A stretch of DNA of 64,000 nt from Acidimicrobiia bacterium (GCA_023264995.1 JAHFUR010000010.1:55754-119753); one strand, 5' to 3'; numbered from the stretch's first letter, positions 1 to 7,897 are shown. A program made the numbers and translations. Notes: a model not told the origin generated them from the letters alone.

Positions 1-2
1 GC

Positions 3-587
3 ATCGTTTGGCTCGACTACACTCAGCGGCTCCGCACCGAGGAGATGGCCGACGTCCAGAACGTCGCGTTACGCCTACAACCAGGTAGCGTGCTCGCTAT
101 CACGCTCAACTGCCATCCCGGAGCCGATAACAAGCGACGCGGCGATCTGGAGTCCGCCGTCGGTGCCGAGAACGTTCCGATCGGGATCAGCGAGGCCAAG
201 CTCGGAGACTGGGGCCTCGCGAAGACCCAACGAGAGCTGACGACGGCCTTGTTGCACCGGACGTTCGCTGATCGTGGTGACGGAACGGGCTGGCAACAGC
301 TCCTGAACATCTACTACCGCGACGGGGCGCGCATGCAGATGACCGCGGGCGTCGTCGACGACCCACAGCTTCACCCGGCGATCCAGGCATGCCGATTCGA
401 GGACATGACAGAGGTGTCCTTCGACGCCGAGCCCGTCGTGATCGAAGTTCCCGGCCTCACCGTTCGGGAGCGTCAGGCGCTCGGGAAGAAGCTCCCTACT
501 CGCTCGTTCAAAGAGTTCGCCGGCCTGCCGGCTTCGGCTGTCGAGGCGCACGCGCGGTTCTACCGATGGCTGGATGCCGTCGGATAG
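3..587 (+). CDS. Hypothetical protein, 5' end outside window
   Basis: The frame is open from the window edge, so the start lies upstream; about 194 residues are visible before TAG. The visible N-terminus contains WLDYTQRL followed by GSVLAITLN, a pattern like an acidic loop followed by a Rossmann-type beta strand. The rest is charged and soluble with no membrane segment. I do not recognise the family; a methyltransferase-like fold is only a guess. It lies in the stretch behind the tRNA-Pro integrase, so it is probably cargo of that element. An internal ATG at 45 is available but would cut through the conserved-looking WLDY strand. Confidence 0.6.
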   Translation: MVWLDYTQRLRTEEMADVQNVALRLQPGSVLAITLNCHPGADNKRRGDLESAVGAENVPIGISEAKLGDWGLAKTQRELTTALLHRTFADRGDGTGWQQLLNIYYRDGARMQMTAGVVDDPQLHPAIQACRFEDMTEVSFDAEPVVIEVPGLTVRERQALGKKLPTRSFKEFAGLPASAVEAHARFYRWLDAVG

Positions 588-726
588 ACCGGCTGGGGTG
601 GGCAGATAAGAAGCCGCTCGAGCACCCCTGGATTGAGGTCGAGCCTAAGGACGTGTGTTTGTTTTTCCTAATCTGGGTCTTCGCGAATGGGGGTTGGAAG
701 TTGGTGGGTTGACGCGCTGAGGGTCC

Positions 727-1350
727 GTGATGGAAGCGGGCCTGGCTTCCAGACTTCGGCTTGGCCGAGCCGAAGAGGAGCCAGACCCCGTGGCCGACCG
801 TATCTCGTTGCGCTTGCGCCGCAACGACATAAGCGTGTTCGGGACCATCGACGAGCCGAGCCAGCGGCCTATCGTGCACGTGGCCGGCAAGTTCGCCGCC
901 GCCCTGTGCCCGAGCTGTGAACGACCGTCGGTCACGACCAATGGCACGGGCTGGCGCGACGTCATCGACGTCGTACGCACCCTGGTCGTCAGCTTGGCGG
1001 TGTGCGTGCGGCGGTTCATCCGCGAGGACGAGGACTGCCCCCAGCGCAGCTTCGACGAGCGCTTCGAGGGCATCGGCCGGGGCGGGCTCGCTCCCGCGCC
1101 CAGGCGTTCTTCGCCGACCTCTCACGGGGCCGGGCGACGCGGGCGGTGGCCCGGGACATGGACGTGCCCGAGCACTATCTGCGCCTCGCCGTGGGCGCCC
1201 AGCGCCGGCGGGCCCATGAGTTTGTCCGGGGCCGGCTGGGGCGCAGGCCATCGACGAGTGCAGCGTAAAGAAGAACTTCGTCTAGGCCACGGTGTTCAGC
1301 GACCCCGGCCGGGCGTGGTCATCGGGACGCGAGGCGGGCCGCCTGATAGC
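727..1350 (+). pseudogene. Degenerate ISL3-like transposase
   Basis: The first part (from about 727) carries a zinc-ribbon-like pair CPSC followed by a VRTLVVSLAVCVRRFIRED-type strand and a second cysteine (EDCPQRSF), as in the N-terminus of ISL3-family transposases. The coding signal then jumps frame near 1085 to a helical stretch (SRAQAFFADLSRG..ARDMDVPEHYLRL). It jumps again near 1246 to IDECSVKKNFV, interrupted by a TAG at 1283-1285, then ATVFSDPG. Two frameshifts, an internal stop and loss of the rest of the catalytic domain make it a remnant. No terminal inverted repeats were found. Family assignment is by motif pattern only. Confidence 0.6.
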
Positions 1351-1490
1351 CGGCGAATTCGTGCGGCCATCGCGCCCGGTAACGGGTTGCGAGCCCTCTC
1401 CTCTGGTGTGCTGCGGCGACTAGGTCGGTACGATTTCGGCCACCGACCCTCGCCTCGGCGACACGGGTCGAGGTCGAGAGAAAGGGGGGC

Positions 1491-2603
1491 GTGCCGGTGG
1501 CACACGTCGAGAAGCGAGGTCCGGGGCGATGGCGCGCCCGGTACCGGAACCCGAACAACCGGGAGCGGTCGAGGACGTTCGCCCGGCGGGTCGATGCCGA
1601 GCGGTGGCTGACCTCGGTCGAGCACGCCAAGCTGTCGGGCGCCTATATCGACCCGGCGATGGCCCGGGTCACGTTCGGGCGGTGGGCGGAGGAGTGGCTG
1701 GCCACGCCCGGCAAGCGGCCGAGCGCGTGGGCCCGGGACGACTCCATCCTGCGGAACCACCTGCTCCCGACGCTCGGCGACCGCGGGTTGGGCACGATCA
1801 AGCCAAACGATGTCCAAGCGCTCGTGAGCGGCTGGACCACCGACGCAGCGCCGCGCACCGTGCGTCGGCAGTACGACACGCTGCGGGCCATCCTCAACGC
1901 CGCAGTCGCGGCCGACCTCATCGCCCGCTCGCCGTGTCGGGGCATCCGGCTGCCCGGGGTGTCCCAGGCCACCAGCCACGTCGTGAATGCCGAGGAGCTG
2001 GCTGCGATCGCCAGCGCCATGGGCGACTACGCGCCCATGGCGTACCTCGGCGCCGTCCTGGGCCTCCGGTGGGGCGAGTGCGCCGGCCTCCGGGTCGGCC
2101 GGATCGACTTCCTCCGGTCGACCCTGCACGTGGCCGAACAGCTGACGCGAGGGCCACGAGGCGCGATGGTCCTGGGACCGCCAAAGTCGGAGGCCGGACG
2201 GCGCACCATGGCGGTCCCACCGGCCCTCACAGCCCTCCTGAGCGAGCATCTGGCCTCCCGAGGCATCACCGGGGCCGACCCGGACGCGTTCGCCTTTCCC
2301 GCCCCGCAGGGCGGCCATCTCGACTACGCCCACTGGCGCCGGCGGGTCTGGGAGCCGGCGGCCGCCGCCGGAGGCCTGGCTGGGCTGGCGTTCCGGGACC
2401 TCCGCAGGGCCAACGCCACCGGCATGGTCCTCGACGGGATCGACCTGAAAACCGCGCAAACCAGGCTCGGCCATAGCGACCCGAGGCTGACTTTGGCGGT
2501 CTACGCGCAGGCCACGACGGCCGCCGACGCGGCCGCAGCGACCGCCCTCGGGACGCGGTTCATGGAATTCCCGCGGCCTAGCCGCGGCCTGGGGGCCTCC
2601 TGA
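1491..2603 (+). CDS. int: Tyrosine recombinase (phage/island integrase)
   Basis: Predicted site-specific recombinase of 370 residues. An arm-binding-like N-terminus (GRWRARYRNPN) is followed by a SAM-like core-binding domain (about 60-155) and a catalytic domain (about 170-350). Catalytic box I is GLRWGE, the beta-strand lysine is in GPPKSEAG, and the C-terminal box LGHSDPRLTLAVYAQ holds His and the Tyr nucleophile. The usual HxxR box reads RDLRR, so the first histidine is replaced by arginine. GTG start at 1491 follows a purine-rich AGAAAGGGGGGC. The gene ends about 50 bp from the 3' end of tRNA-Pro, the typical position for an element that uses that tRNA as attachment site. Confidence 0.93.
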   Translation: MPVAHVEKRGPGRWRARYRNPNNRERSRTFARRVDAERWLTSVEHAKLSGAYIDPAMARVTFGRWAEEWLATPGKRPSAWARDDSILRNHLLPTLGDRGLGTIKPNDVQALVSGWTTDAAPRTVRRQYDTLRAILNAAVAADLIARSPCRGIRLPGVSQATSHVVNAEELAAIASAMGDYAPMAYLGAVLGLRWGECAGLRVGRIDFLRSTLHVAEQLTRGPRGAMVLGPPKSEAGRRTMAVPPALTALLSEHLASRGITGADPDAFAFPAPQGGHLDYAHWRRRVWEPAAAAGGLAGLAFRDLRRANATGMVLDGIDLKTAQTRLGHSDPRLTLAVYAQATTAADAAAATALGTRFMEFPRPSRGLGAS

Positions 2604-2616
2604 GCCACCCGCCGGC

Positions 2617-2634
2617 CAGGGCGAAAACGCCCTG
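2617..2634 (+). terminator. Hairpin terminator after integrase
   Basis: Perfect 7-bp stem CAGGGCG / CGCCCTG with an AAAA loop, 13 bp after the integrase stop and followed by a T-rich stretch (CTCTTTTCCTT). It fits intrinsic termination of the integrase transcript before it reaches the oppositely oriented tRNA. Confidence 0.6.
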
Positions 2635-2651
2635 ACCTGCTCTTTTCCTTG

Positions 2652-2682
2652 TCGGGAAGGCGGGACTTGAACCCGCGGCCTC
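2652..2682. other. Candidate att site (3' half of tRNA-Pro)
   Basis: The 3' part of the tRNA gene (T-arm and acceptor) is the usual crossover region for tRNA-targeting tyrosine integrases, and the integrase is immediately adjacent. No second copy was seen in the window, so the other att copy should lie beyond the left edge. The exact crossover cannot be defined from one copy. Confidence 0.4.
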
Positions 2683-2725
2683 AGCGTCCCGAACGCTGCG
2701 CGCTACCAAGCTGCGCCACTTCCCG
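2652..2725 (-). tRNA. tRNA-Pro (anticodon CGG)
   Basis: Read on the minus strand, it folds as a cloverleaf: acceptor stem CGGGAAG paired with CTTCCCG plus discriminator A, anticodon stem CAGCG/CGCTG around loop TTCGGGA (anticodon CGG at 2689-2691), and T-arm GCGGGTTCAAGTCCCGC. CCA is not encoded. Its 3' end faces the integrase, so it is the likely attachment site of the element to the left. Confidence 0.95.
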
Positions 2726-2741
2726 GAAAACCCAGCCTACT

Positions 2742-3158
2742 TCAGTGCAGCGGCACCGTGACCGGGCGGTAGGCGTCGTCCTCGAACGTGCCGCCGGCGA
2801 GGAGGGCGGTGATTGCCCGGCCGAGGCGCATGGGGTCGAGGGGCTTGACCACCCAGCCCTCGGCCTCGGAGCGCCGGGCGAGGAAGACGTCGGCCCGGCG
2901 GTCGAGCAGCATGAGGATGGGGACGTGCGGGAGGCGGCCGGCTCCCTGCTCCAAGTGGAGCTCCGAGCAGGTGGCCATGGCCCCCATGCGGCCGATCTGC
3001 TGGTCGAGCACGACCAGGTCGGGCCTGCGGACCTTGACCGCCGGCCCCACGTCGGCCCCGTGGTTCATCTCCCGCACGGTGATACCCGTGTCGGGCAGGG
3101 CGGCCATGACGGCTTCCCGGACATTTGACGAGTCGCTGACCACGAGCACCTCGGGCAT
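2742..3158 (-). CDS. Stand-alone receiver-domain protein (CheY-like)
   Basis: 138 residues forming a single receiver domain without an output domain. The acidic residue Asp9, the phospho-acceptor candidate Asp52 (DLVVLDQQ) and Lys95 (VVKPLD) are in the expected places; the usual Thr/Ser switch position reads LMLLDRR and is non-standard. It probably relays phosphate or acts by protein contact. ATG at 3158 is chosen because the receiver beta-1 strand starts directly after it. The gene is divergent from the STAS gene with a 42-bp gap that must hold both promoters. Confidence 0.85.
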   Translation of the reverse strand: MPEVLVVSDSSNVREAVMAALPDTGITVREMNHGADVGPAVKVRRPDLVVLDQQIGRMGAMATCSELHLEQGAGRLPHVPILMLLDRRADVFLARRSEAEGWVVKPLDPMRLGRAITALLAGGTFEDDAYRPVTVPLH

Positions 3159-3200
3159 CTCGTGAGGGTAGTGCCCGCGACCCGTGGGTAGCATCGAGCC

Positions 3201-3566
3201 GTGCTTCACATCGAGCTGGACAAGCGTGAGGACTACACCATCTGCCGGCCCGTGGGGGAGCTGGACGCCTATACCGTCGGCCAGTTCCGCGAAGCGCTCG
3301 GCGAGCTGGCGTCTGAGCCCAAGCTCCTCATCGACATGTCCGATGTCCCGTTCGTCGATTCCGCCGGCCTGGGCGCGCTCATCGGGGGCATCCGCCGGGC
3401 CCGGGAGGCGGGGGGCGACGTTGCCGTGTGCTGCAACCGCCCCACCCTGGTCCGCCTCCTCCACACCACCGGCTTCGACCGGATCGTGACCGTCACCGAC
3501 ACCGTGGCCGAGGCGGCGGCCTCGCTGACGAGTGAGGACGGTCAGTCGGCGGAGGCGAACACGTAG
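3201..3566 (+). CDS. STAS-domain anti-sigma factor antagonist
   Basis: 121 residues of SpoIIAA/RsbV type. The core FVDSAGLGALIG holds the serine (about residue 54) that is phosphorylated by partner anti-sigma kinases in this family. Start is GTG at 3201, directly preceding the first STAS strand (LHIELDKRED). The 3' end overlaps the convergent ATPase gene by 25 bp. No anti-sigma kinase or partner sigma factor is adjacent, so its partner is elsewhere. Confidence 0.88.
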   Translation: MLHIELDKREDYTICRPVGELDAYTVGQFREALGELASEPKLLIDMSDVPFVDSAGLGALIGGIRRAREAGGDVAVCCNRPTLVRLLHTTGFDRIVTVTDTVAEAAASLTSEDGQSAEANT

Positions 3567-4588
3567 GTCGCCACCCTCGCCAGCCCGGCGAGGTCGTGGA
3601 CATCGGTGTCCAGCTCCGGCACGCAGACCGCCGGGGCGCCCACCCGCCGGGACAGCCCGGCCACGTGGGCCTCCTCCCCGTCGGCCAGGCGCTCCAGGTC
3701 GGCCAGGTTCCGGTGGAGCGGGCCCTCGCCCGGGCCCACGCCGGCCGGGGCGAAGCGGGGGTGCATCCGGTTGACGATCAGCGCTTCCACGCCGATGCCC
3801 GCCTCGCCGAGCTTCTCGGCGAAGAACTCGGTCTCCCGGGCCGCGTCCCGGCGGGGCGAGGTGACCAGGACGAAGGCGGTGCACGGGTCGGCCAGGAGGT
3901 CCAGCACGCCCTGGGCCCGCCGGCGGAAGCCGTCCTCCATGCCCTCGAAGGCCTGGAAGAACGTCACCGCGTCCGACACCACCTCGGAGCCGACAACCTT
4001 GCCGATGGTGCGCACGAACGCCGTGGTGGCGATGTTCACGGCCCGCAACCCGGTGCGGGCCGGGAGCATGAGGAGCCGGAACAGGCGGTTGTCCAAGAGC
4101 CGGGAGAGCCGGCGGGGGGCGTCGATGAAGTCCAGCGCGTTGCGGGTGGGCGGGGTGTCGACGACCACCAGGTCGAAACGCTCGTCGTTGTGCAGCTCGA
4201 AGAGCTTCTCCATGGCCATGTACTCCTGGGTGCCCGACAGGGCGCCGGCGATGTTGCGGTAGAAGCGGTTGGCCAGGATGGTCTCGGCCTGGCCCGGGTC
4301 GGGGGCGTACCGGGCCACCAGGCCGTCGAAGGTGCTGCGGGGGTCGAGCATGAGCGCCCACAGCTCCCCCGGCCAGTCGCCCTCGATCCGGCGGGGGGTG
4401 TCGGTGAGGGAGCCGAGGCCGAGGGCGTCGGCCAGGCGCTTGGCCGGGTCGATGGTGACGACCACGGTCCGCCGGCCCCGGCGGGCGCCGTCGACGGCCA
4501 GGGCGGCGGCCACCGTCGTCTTGCCCACCCCGCCCGGCCCGCAGCAGACCAGGATGGCCCGGTCGCCGACGAGGTCGCCGACGGCCAT
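3542..4588 (-). CDS. ArsA/GET3-like P-loop ATPase (second of pair)
   Basis: 348 residues. It has a deviant Walker A with signature lysine (GPGGVGKTT, about 17-25), a Switch I-like TIDPAKRL and a Walker B/switch DLVVVDTPP (about 140). This is the anion-transporting ATPase family; actinobacterial members work as pairs thought to resemble eukaryotic GET3 rather than arsenite pumps. No ArsB or metal-binding cysteine array is present. ATG at 4588 abuts the stop of the upstream paralogue with no gap, so the two are co-translated. The pair corresponds by position and type to Rv3679/Rv3680 of M. tuberculosis (inference). Confidence 0.88.
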   Translation of the reverse strand: MAVGDLVGDRAILVCCGPGGVGKTTVAAALAVDGARRGRRTVVVTIDPAKRLADALGLGSLTDTPRRIEGDWPGELWALMLDPRSTFDGLVARYAPDPGQAETILANRFYRNIAGALSGTQEYMAMEKLFELHNDERFDLVVVDTPPTRNALDFIDAPRRLSRLLDNRLFRLLMLPARTGLRAVNIATTAFVRTIGKVVGSEVVSDAVTFFQAFEGMEDGFRRRAQGVLDLLADPCTAFVLVTSPRRDAARETEFFAEKLGEAGIGVEALIVNRMHPRFAPAGVGPGEGPLHRNLADLERLADGEEAHVAGLSRRVGAPAVCVPELDTDVHDLAGLARVATYVFASAD

Positions 4589-5521
4589 CTACGCCACCTC
4601 GGTCCGGGCCGGGAGCGCTTCGATGGCCGCGGCTAGGGCCGAGGCGAGCTCGTCGATGTGGCGCGGGACGAGGTCGACGCTGAACAAAGTCGGCAGGTGG
4701 AGCTGGGGCAGCGGGAGGTCGGCGGCCAGGCGGGCCACCTGGGCCTGCTGCAGCTCCTGGCGCCGGGCCCGGAACTGGCCGGCGGCAGCCAGCGCCGCGG
4801 CCAGGTCGGGCGCCACGTCGGTCCCCGGGGCGGTCTCGAGGCCGTCGAGCACCGGGTAGAGGCCGTTGACCACCACCGGGCCGAGGTCGACGCCCACCCT
4901 GTCCTCCAGGGCGAAGGCCGTCTCGACCACTTCGTTGACGGGGGTCTCCTCGGCCAGGGTGACGAGCATCACCCGGCAGCGGGCCGGGTCGGTGAGCATG
5001 TCCAGCACCTCTTCGGACTGGCTGCGCAGCGGGCCACCGCGGATGATCTCCCGCAGGCCCCGGGGGCTCATCAGGAAGCTGACGGCGTGGCCGGCGGCGG
5101 GGGCGTCGAGGAGGATGAGGTCGGCGGCGCCGGCCCGTTCGAGCTGTTTGACCTTGCCCAGGATGAGGATGTCCTTGATGCCCGGGGCGGCGGTCGACAC
5201 CACCTCGACCAGACCGGCCTTCACCAGCCGTTTGGAGATACGGCCCAGACCGTGCTCGTCGAGGTACTCGAGGAGGGCGACGTCGGGCGTGAGCGACCGG
5301 GCCCGGATCCCGGGTGCCAGCTCCCGCTCGTCGTACTCCAGGTCCTCGGCGCCGAAGGCGGCGGCCAGCCCGGTCTTGCCCTCGACCTCCACGATAAGGA
5401 CGCTGAGGCCCAGCCCGGCGGCCATGCGGGCCATGGCGGCCGTCACCGTGGTCTTGCCCACCCCGCCCTTGCCGGCGACGACGATCAGGCGCGACTGGGC
5501 GCAGAACGTCCGGGGATCCAC
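4589..5521 (-). CDS. ArsA/GET3-like P-loop ATPase (first of pair)
   Basis: 310 residues with an intact P-loop GKGGVGKTT (about 17-25) containing the signature lysine, VEVEGKTG as switch region, and LILLDAPAAGHAV as the Walker B strand. It is shorter than its neighbour and differs at the DAP motif (DTP in the partner), the usual asymmetry of these pairs. ATG at 5521 follows a short gap after the LysM gene on the same strand, so a three-gene transcription unit is possible. A role in membrane-protein or envelope homeostasis is inferred from family and context. Confidence 0.88.
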   Translation of the reverse strand: MDPRTFCAQSRLIVVAGKGGVGKTTVTAAMARMAAGLGLSVLIVEVEGKTGLAAAFGAEDLEYDERELAPGIRARSLTPDVALLEYLDEHGLGRISKRLVKAGLVEVVSTAAPGIKDILILGKVKQLERAGAADLILLDAPAAGHAVSFLMSPRGLREIIRGGPLRSQSEEVLDMLTDPARCRVMLVTLAEETPVNEVVETAFALEDRVGVDLGPVVVNGLYPVLDGLETAPGTDVAPDLAAALAAAGQFRARRQELQQAQVARLAADLPLPQLHLPTLFSVDLVPRHIDELASALAAAIEALPARTEVA

Positions 5522-5539
5522 GGCGGTGAGCCTAGGGAC

Positions 5540-6046
5540 TCAGATGTCGCGGCCCATCGGGACCCGGAGCTGCTGGCCGGGGTGGACCAGGTTCGGGTCG
5601 CTGAGCTGGTTGCGGTTGGCGTCGAAGATGCGGACGAACAGGCTGGCGTCGCCATAGGCCTCGTGGGCGATGGCCGACAGAGTGTCGCCCGGCTCCACCG
5701 TGCGCAGCGCGAACCCGTAGTACCCCTCGACCAGGCTCTCGCCGAAGACGACGGGCACCACCACCATGCTCGCCGGCGTCTCGGTGCCGCCGGCGTCGAA
5801 GACCTCCACGAACCCGTCGGCGGTGACCGGCACGCCGGGCAGGGCCAGCGCGGCCTGGAAGTTGCCGAGCACGCCCATGCCGCCGGCGGTGACGAACGAC
5901 CGCACCAGCTCGTGGGAGTTGCCGTCGCGCACGCGGAGGCCGATGGTGGCCTCGAACCCGGTGCCGACGCCGGCCACCTTGACGTGCTGGTCGACGATGT
6001 CGAACGGCTGGGGCTGCAGCACCTTCATCCACGGGTACATCGTCAT
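5540..6046 (-). CDS. Gmad2-like and LysM domain protein
   Basis: 168 residues in two parts. An immunoglobulin-like Gmad2-type domain (about 8-110; HVKVAGVGTGFEATIGLRVRD, GVLGNFQAALALPGVP) precedes a C-terminal LysM (about 118-165; VEPGDTLSAIAHEAYGD..NRNQLSDPNLVHPGQQLRVP). LysM binds N-acetylglucosamine polymers such as peptidoglycan. No signal peptide or membrane segment is visible at the ATG at 6046, so export is unexplained. It lies just upstream of the ATPase pair on the same strand. Confidence 0.8.
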   Translation of the reverse strand: MTMYPWMKVLQPQPFDIVDQHVKVAGVGTGFEATIGLRVRDGNSHELVRSFVTAGGMGVLGNFQAALALPGVPVTADGFVEVFDAGGTETPASMVVVPVVFGESLVEGYYGFALRTVEPGDTLSAIAHEAYGDASLFVRIFDANRNQLSDPNLVHPGQQLRVPMGRDI

Positions 6047-6150
6047 CGCCGGACCTCCGGATCGTCCCTGGCCGAGGCTACGCCTGCTGCCCGCTCAGGG
6101 GCTCCGGCCGGCGCCGATTACCGTGGACCATCCGCAAGCTGCTCCTTTCC

Positions 6151-7338
6151 GTGCTGGCCCTGGCCACGATCGCCCTTTCCGCCCCCCCGCCGGCGTCGGC
6201 GGCCGCCCAGGACGCACCGAGCGCGGTGATCGACGTGGTCGAGGTCAAGGGCCGCATCGACCCCATCGTCAGTGACTTCCTGCGCCGGGCCATCGCCAGC
6301 GCCGCGGCGGCCAAGAGCGAGGTGCTGGTCATCCAGCTCGACTCGCCGGGCGTGCTGCTGAGCCGGTACGACTTCGCTGCCCTGGCCGCCCGCATTGCGG
6401 CCTCGACCGTCCCGGTGGCGGTGTGGGTGGGGCCGACCGGCGCCAAGGCGTCGGGGGCGACGGCGGCGCTGCTGGCCTCGGCCGGCGTCGCCGGCATGGC
6501 CCCGGGTACCCGGGTGGCCGGCCTCAAGCCGGCCGACGCCCTGGCCGCCGGGCTGGTCACGACCACCGACCCCACCCTGGGCGAGTTCGTCGTCGGCCTC
6601 GACGGGCGCGATGTGGGGGGCAGGGTCCTGCACACGGCCAAGGTGGTGCCCGAGGGCGAGACGCTGCGCCGCCAGCAGGCCGGCGAGGTGCGCTTCGCCA
6701 AGCTGGGCCTCACCGAGCGGCTCCTCCACCTGACCGTCACCCCGCCGGTGGCCTACCTGCTCCTCATGATCGGCCTGCTGCTGATCGTGTTCGAGTTCTT
6801 CACCGCCGGCGTCGGCCTGGCCGGGATCACCGGGGCCGTGTCGCTCATCCTGTCGGCCTACGGCCTGGCCGTGCTCCCGACCAGCCCGGTCGGCCTGTTC
6901 CTGATCGTGCTGGGCGTCCTCGGCTACTCGATCGACGTCCAGGCCGGGGCGCCGCGGGCCTGGACGGGCATCGGCGTGGTCAGCGGGCTGATCGGCTCCT
7001 GGTTCCTGTTCCCGGGCGACCTGCGGGTGCCCCTGCTGGTCATCGCCCTGGTCTCGGGCGGCACCGCCCTGTTCATGCTCTCGGGCATGACGGCCATGCT
7101 CCGGGCCCGGTTCTCCACGCCGACGATCGGGCGCGAGTCGATGATCGGCCAGATGGGCGAGGCCACCACCGGCATCGACCCCGAGGGCATGGTCGACCTG
7201 CGGGGCGGCAAGTGGCGGGCCCGCACCAACCGGGCCACCCCGATCCCCGCCGGCGAACGGGTCCGGGTCGTCGCCATCGACGGCCTCCTCCTGGAGGTCG
7301 AGCCCGAGACAGGCGGCGCCAAGGACGCCGGCCACTGA
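6151..7338 (+). CDS. NfeD-like membrane protein with ClpP-class domain
   Basis: About 395 residues. Secretion signal, a ClpP-fold segment (about 20-190; EVLVIQLDSPG, then GPTGAKASGATAALLASAGV with a candidate Ser), four to five membrane helices (about 195-320) and a C-terminal OB-fold NfeD domain (MIGQMGEATTGIDPEGMVDLRGGKWRART..GERVRVVAIDGLLLEVEP). Long NfeD proteins are membrane proteases or partners of stomatins; no stomatin gene is next to it. The GTG at 6151 falls inside the hydrophobic signal core. A more natural signal would start at 6130 (IRKLLLSVLALATIAL), but that codon is ATC, so the true start is uncertain. Confidence 0.82.
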   Translation: MLALATIALSAPPPASAAAQDAPSAVIDVVEVKGRIDPIVSDFLRRAIASAAAAKSEVLVIQLDSPGVLLSRYDFAALAARIAASTVPVAVWVGPTGAKASGATAALLASAGVAGMAPGTRVAGLKPADALAAGLVTTTDPTLGEFVVGLDGRDVGGRVLHTAKVVPEGETLRRQQAGEVRFAKLGLTERLLHLTVTPPVAYLLLMIGLLLIVFEFFTAGVGLAGITGAVSLILSAYGLAVLPTSPVGLFLIVLGVLGYSIDVQAGAPRAWTGIGVVSGLIGSWFLFPGDLRVPLLVIALVSGGTALFMLSGMTAMLRARFSTPTIGRESMIGQMGEATTGIDPEGMVDLRGGKWRARTNRATPIPAGERVRVVAIDGLLLEVEPETGGAKDAGH

Positions 7339-7358
7339 GTTCCCTGGGACCACCCTGG

Positions 7359-7412
7359 CCCGATCTGGCTGCAGTTACCCGCCAATAGACCGGTAGGTGC
7401 AGCCAGATCGGG
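7359..7412. terminator. Bidirectional hairpin terminator
   Basis: A perfect 15-bp inverted repeat (CCCGATCTGGCTGCA at 7359-7373 and its complement at 7398-7412) with a 24-nt loop lies between the convergent nfeD-like gene and the selenoprotein gene, 20 bp past one stop and 14 bp past the other. Its placement fits a shared terminator, though there is no long T-run. Confidence 0.65.
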
Positions 7413-7426
7413 TGGGGGCGGCGCCT

Positions 7427-7783
7427 TCAGCCGATGAAGGGCACGAGCTGGGCGCCGGCGGCCACTTCGACGAGCATGTCGGTGATCTCCCTGGGCTTGG
7501 CGCCCACGTCTGCCATGTCCGAACTGGACACGCCCCGGAAGGCCGCTCAGCCGGGTGCCACCCAGATGGGCACCTTGGCGTCGAGCACGATCTGGAGGTT
7601 GTCGCGGGGCTTGCCCTCGATGCGCTCGCGTACCCGGCGGTGGAGCAGGCCGGTGGCCGGGCCGGCGAGCACGATCTCGGCCTCGAGCCCGGCCTGGACG
7701 GCCCGCCGGGCCAGGCTGAAGGCCCCCCATGCGTCGTCATCGCGGTCGGGGCCGATCGTCGAATAGAAGATGAGCTTGGCCAT
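7427..7783 (-). CDS. DsrE-family selenoprotein (in-frame TGA = Sec)
   Basis: 118 residues if the TGA at 7547-7549 is read as selenocysteine (residue 79). Residues 1-78 have the DsrE/YchN fold pattern: KLIFYSTIGPD, ARRAVQAGLEAEIVLAGPA, LQIVLDAKVPIWVAPG. Past the TGA the same frame continues with AAFRGVSSSDMADVGAKPREITDMLVEVAAGAQLVPFIG and a TGA stop. This is the normal family C-terminus, in which the position after PG is usually Cys followed by a RG(V) motif. A SECIS-like hairpin follows the TGA, and selA/selB are 0.4-2.1 kb away. ATG at 7783 has an AGGAAGG ribosome site. The Sec probably serves a thiol/sulfur-transfer or redox role, replacing the active Cys. A standard caller would stop at residue 78. 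Confidence 0.88.
7514..7532 (-). promoter_or_regulatory. Bacterial SECIS element
   Basis: Read on the minus strand, the hairpin CGTGTCC-AGTTC-GGACATG has a 7-bp stem (one G-U pair). The apical loop starts 21 nt after the Sec TGA, and the second loop base is G. This agrees with the general bacterial SECIS rules (loop about 16-37 nt after UGA, G among the first two loop bases). It lies within the coding frame, as bacterial SECIS elements do, and would recruit SelB bound to Sec-tRNA. Confidence 0.75.
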
Positions 7784-7868
7784 GGACGGGCCTTCCTTTT
7801 CCGCTTCGGACCCACTTCATCGTAGATCGCCGGTGTGTGCGACCAGCCACTATGTGCAAACGGACCCC

Positions 7869-7897
7869 TTGTCGAGCCCATCAGGGAGGCATACGGT
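7869..7897 (+). promoter_or_regulatory. Candidate sigma-70 promoter for whiB
   Basis: TTGTCG (7869-7874), a 17-bp spacer and TACGGT (7892-7897) lie about 28 bp before the whiB start codon. Spacing and hexamers fit a housekeeping actinobacterial promoter. Confidence 0.5.

Noticed and set aside
645..1073. Long minus-strand frames over the transposase remnant
   Set aside because: Arg/Pro-rich shadow translation typical of GC-rich DNA; the plus strand carries the recognisable zinc-ribbon pattern.
3542..5521. ArsA pair as an arsenite efflux pump
   Set aside because: No arsB, arsR or arsenic-binding cysteines; the pairing and surroundings match the GET3-like actinobacterial locus.
7547..7783. A complete 78-residue DsrE-like protein ending at the TGA
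   Set aside because: The same frame continues with the family C-terminus, a SECIS-like hairpin follows, and the Sec machinery is adjacent, so the TGA is better read as Sec.
7375..7881. Minus-strand 168-residue frame overlapping the selenoprotein gene
   Set aside because: Low-complexity Ser/Pro/Ala shadow; frame and start do not fit the DsrE domain.
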